Source: Anseranas semipalmata (lineage: Eukaryota; Chordata; Aves; Anseriformes; Anseranatidae). Taken from it: a stretch of DNA of 64,000 bases. This document shows, piece by piece, positions 60,295 through 64,000 of this stretch. The DNA is taken from assembly GCA_013399115.1 (NCBI GenBank), contig VXAA01005613.1:362476-426475 (forward strand), given 5' to 3'. Position 1 is the first letter of the stretch. Each line of letters begins with the position of its first letter. Under the pieces are notes generated by a model. That model had not been told where the DNA came from, ran no database searches, and saw only the letters and a program-made list of their open reading frames with translations. Both the position numbers and the translations under genes were made by a program.

Positions 60295-63200
60295 CTTCCA
60301 TCTGCTGAAAACTGATTATTGGACTATACTCCCATTTAAATGAAAGACTGGATTAAATACTGATAAAACACCCTGCATGGAGCTTAAAGCTTTCTGCCTG
60401 GGGATAGGGAAAATGATCCAATACATTCTGATGCCTCTTCATCACAAGATTTTAAGCAAAGCAGGTCTTAAAAAGCAACATTTATCCACAGATCTTACCA
60501 TAATCAAGGATCTTGATGGAAGAGTAGAACCACAAGAGTCTGTGTGAATATAATAAAGGGAAAACTTAGAAACAGGGGCTTGGGATAAAGTAGATAGTAA
60601 CTGGTTGATTGTTGGGTGCCAAAAGGAAGGTGGAAATATATACCCATTCCCAATGTACACCTGGTAGAGCCACAGCTGGCACAACTGCAGCCTCTGTGCA
60701 TCTAAAACTAGACAGGTTGAAGACGTGAGTCTCTGGCAGAAAGAGCGTTGCCTGTGTTCTAGCCAGCACGGTGGGCTTTCCTTCTCAAGGAGAGTAACTG
60801 GTCCCCCAGTTTCAACACAGATGATGCCATATAAAAGACCTGAGAGCTAACAATGCTGTAGCAAAGACAGAAAAGATGCTTGGCAGTTTGACAGAACTAC
60901 AAATTGTTTCAGGAAAAAAAACAGTGGATGTGATTTGTGGGCTCTCACACACAACAACTACAGCCTAATAAAGCCAGCCTCTGAGAGCTCTCCTCGTACT
61001 TGGTGGGAAGAGACAAACTCCAAGAGAGCAGGGGAAAGAAGAGAGGGAAGAAAAACTGTTACCTAGAGAAGGGTCCTTTTTCCCACTGACTACAGAGGGA
61101 GCCCATACAAATTACTCTCACAAGGCTGAAGATAGTCTCTGTGATTATCCCAGTGAGTAATACTGCATAAAAACTACCATTTTGAAAGATAAGATTGCAG
61201 GTATAAAGACAACAGACAGATTAGACGAAGGCTTTTTTCATACAAAAGCATTTATTTCTATTTTACCATCTTATTTTTCTAGTTTGCTCAGACCCATATA
61301 TGCAAAATATTTCTAACCTACAAAAAAGGGTCACTTGGCAGAAGACACAGGAAAATTTTCTGTGCCAGTGCCTAGACAGATCTTTAAAATGGAATCAGAG
61401 CCTTAAACACTAGTCAGCTTAAAATCTAGTTCATTGTATCTCATTTCTCAGATAGAAAAACCAACTATAAATGTAATCCTTCGTTAGAGGAAATGAAAAG
61501 CTGTGATCTGAATCTGGAGTAAATCACAGGGGTGCTCAGAGGGCCACAACGAGGAGCAGTGACACCCAGTGGCGCGGTCTCTCTTGCACTTGATGACTGT
61601 GTTCAACGAGACAATTTCAAGACAACTATGCTATTGGGTTACAGATACAAAGAGGATTACAATTACTCCAGCATGGAGAATCAGATTTCCATTCCTCAAG
61701 AATGACTAAAATTCCCCCAACTTCTTCTTTCCACAGATGGTACTGATTTGAACAAACCATTCCATGCTTCCTAGAGTAATCATGCAGCTTGTTTAAATTT
61801 TCTAAACATGACTCAACTATGATGAAGTGATCACTGTTCACACTAAAAGCAACTAAAGCCAAAAATTGCATCTTTGTGAATTATTCTTTCATATTAAATT
61901 GGAACTATAACAAAGACTTATCTCTCTGCTCTTATACACTCTCGCTTTGCTACAAGCGTAAAAGAAACTTTATTATTCTTCCTGACTTCCAGAAAGGTGC
62001 ATTTTAAGAAAAACCTTGAAAAAGAGTGTGCTTGGGGTGGTCTAGGACACTAATTGTCTAGGACTGTGCCCTGATTATCTTGTTGGAATTCTAGTGCTAA
62101 TCACATATTTAAATTTCCTGGGAATCATGGATAGGACCCCTTAAGTTCATCATCGTTTATCCAACAGTCTTTCCCTATCCAATTATTCTGCATTTGCTGT
62201 AATCTGTAATTCAGCTAGCTTTGGGTGTAAGGAGGTTTTCAAAGTCTGTAATTTTTGGTGCAATGTACTCTATAGTTTTCAATTTAATAGCTTTAAATTC
62301 AGCTTCTGAAAGCCAGCCAGGATGCTGGCAGAGAGGCTGGCCATGAAATGCTGGTAATTCCGTTTCTGGACTGGAGGAGGAATGAGGTGTTTTCAGGTTC
62401 ATCCACCATTGTTCACATGATGGCCAAACTCCAAGGAAAAGTGCCTGAAGCCAGATCCACATGGGATTTTAAGCTCCTAAAACCTATTTACGTGCCTGAA
62501 CTCCTACTGAAGTTGACAGGAAGTTAAGCACCTAAATAGAAGTTACTTTCACAGATCTTGGCCCCAGTTCCCTGTGCTCGTCTGGCTGCAATGCTAATCA
62601 GCCCTTCCAAAGCTGGCAGACTGCTCTGAGATTAACTTTTTATTTGAGAACCTAAATGAAAGGAAATTCCTGGTAGAAAAGGCACCTGACTGTACAAAGA
62701 CTCAGATCAAGTTGAACTGGGCCAGTGGAACTGGTTTAAAGCAACAGAAATACCTGGTAGAAAAAATCTTATTCACAATGCAAAGATAACCTAAGGGCAG
62801 CAAAGGACACACAAGAAATCTGCTGAGAAAAGAGAGCAGTTACGGCTTTCTGTAAAGACTTCTGTGGAAAGCAATGACTACAGCTGCGCGGGCCGGGAAC
62901 AGAAGACAGTAATATGATATGGCATAGTTCCTAACGAAGTTAATAAAAAAAAGTCTGCCTACGGAACAGCTGCTTGTAGCTGGAGTTTGGATTAAAAGAA
63001 CAGCGGCAGCCTAGAAGTCTGTTGGGTGGTATTAAGAGCATCAACAGGAGGAAAGTGAAGAACAAAGTAGAACAGATAGCAGTGGGCACACAACAAAATA
63101 ATCTTCAGAAAATGGAGGTATTGGAAAAGAAAATGAATATTCTGTATTGGTTATCCCTATTGATTTTTGAAAGCTTTGTTACCCAGAGGAGTTTCCTGAG

Positions 63201-64000
63201 TTAAGCTGATATCCCTGATGATACTAAATACTACTCTAATATGGACTGCTAACTTCAGTGGGACTCCCTGTGATATAAGTAAGGTCCTGTATGGGTATGA
63301 ACATGGACATCACAAATAGGTCCCAGATGATTTTACTAACATAAAAATGTAAAAAAGTGTAACTATTTTTCCCATGACTTGGGACTGATGCTATCAGACA
63401 TGCTTTAAAGGAAATTGCACAGTTGAGAACGTGTCTTAAAAAGCCTCCTTGGACTAGATCTCTGAGTCCCTAGCACATTAGAAAATTCAGTATCTAACTG
63501 TGGGATCTAAGGACTGAAAAATCAAATACTACATATCTAAGGAGAAATGCACACCTTAAAACTAAGCTTAGAAAAGTAGTGAAAAACTGTCAGTATTCTT
63601 GAGACTTAAATTAAATCAAGAATGCTTAACTTACCAACAAACTGGACTACTGTCTACTTTTCAGTAAACAACATATTTGACCTGTAAATGCTGTCAACAT
63701 CAGTTTTGTATGTATATCTCACCACCATTTCTTTTATGTTCAGAGTTGACCTAGTCCTTACAAAAAAAAAAATTCTTTCATCCTACACTATATGATTCCT
63801 CTATTTTTATCTACCTGCTTATAAAAATAACATCAATGCAATTTCATTGGCAGCCACCAACTGATCACTACATTTGTCTAGTGAAGACTTGCCATCAACA
63901 TCAAAGCCATTAACTTGCATTTGGACATACCAACTAATGAGAAAATCTAAAAAAAGATCCACGCTATTAAGAAAATAGAAGTCTGGAGAAAAAAAAAAAA

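Larger units (their letters stand above)
57774..64000 (-). other. PTPRQ: PTPRQ intron, 5' part lies beyond the window
   Basis: No further FN3-like exon was recognised between 57774 and 64000, so this is probably one intron of at least 6.2 kb. It carries a CR1 tail close to the acceptor (57800-58048), an exact 26-bp tandem duplication (60243-60294), low-complexity A/T patches (about 59102-59124, 59640-59655) and a final A run at the window edge. Confidence 0.6.

Noticed and set aside
60442..60769. Three overlapping minus-strand ORFs considered as FN3 coding
   Set aside because: Three frames of the same interval are open together, which points to composition rather than coding. No recognisable motif.
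62211..62462. 83-codon minus-strand ORF considered as an upstream PTPRQ exon
   Set aside because: No FN3 pattern (no core Trp/Tyr spacing or NGxG turn) and no splice sites that fit the phase of the exon at 57441-57773.
62490..62590. Possible old dispersed repeat (AAGTTAAGCACCTAAATAGA, then TTCACAGATCTTGGCCC)
   Set aside because: It resembles a short ancient amniote repeat, but the match is too short and too decayed to claim without a library search.

Overview
This is vertebrate nuclear DNA, almost certainly from a bird: AT-rich, intron-dominated, with many CR1 LINE fragments ending in the avian ATTCTRTGATTCTRTG tail and no prokaryote-like gene packing. Only one protein-coding gene can be supported. 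It lies on the minus strand, and its 20 constitutive coding exons run from 57773 down to a stop codon at 8397-8399. I identify it as the 3' half of PTPRQ, the R3-type receptor tyrosine phosphatase-like phosphatidylinositol phosphatase of hair-cell stereocilia and kidney. All 20 exons have GT/AG borders and join without a phase conflict into one 873-residue open frame.

In gene order, 57773-43559 encodes three fibronectin type III repeats, and 42984-40832 a cysteine-containing membrane-proximal module. Position 36558-36459 encodes the transmembrane helix and 35628-27122 the cytoplasmic juxtamembrane linker, which includes a 27-nt micro-exon. Position 22242-8397 encodes the single phosphatase domain and tail. 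The domain keeps the [11 protein letters not shown]-loop, but the WPD loop reads WPE and the pTyr-loop Tyr is Phe, as expected for the lipid-phosphatase specialisation of PTPRQ. The upstream exons (signal peptide and most of the FN3 array) lie beyond 64000.

The rest is intron or downstream flank. The region 1 to about 8.3 kb is 3' flank with a 1.06-kb decayed CR1. Introns carry younger CR1 pieces (9595, 17636, 43899, 46130, 55539, 57800), three ancient CR1/L3-like relics (14970, 23450, 47890), a pentanucleotide satellite (45807), two small assembly gaps (15699, 54497) and several local duplications. No tRNA, rRNA, CRISPR array or second gene was found.

The most interesting points are two candidate alternative exons in the 7.6-kb juxtamembrane intron. 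One is a 24-nt frame-preserving cassette at 34215-34238. The other is an 82-nt exon at 33300-33381 whose inclusion would end the frame two codons into the next exon, giving a membrane-anchored isoform without a phosphatase domain. A CR1 copy also sits about 26 bp from a splice acceptor. I found no convincing wholly new biological system.
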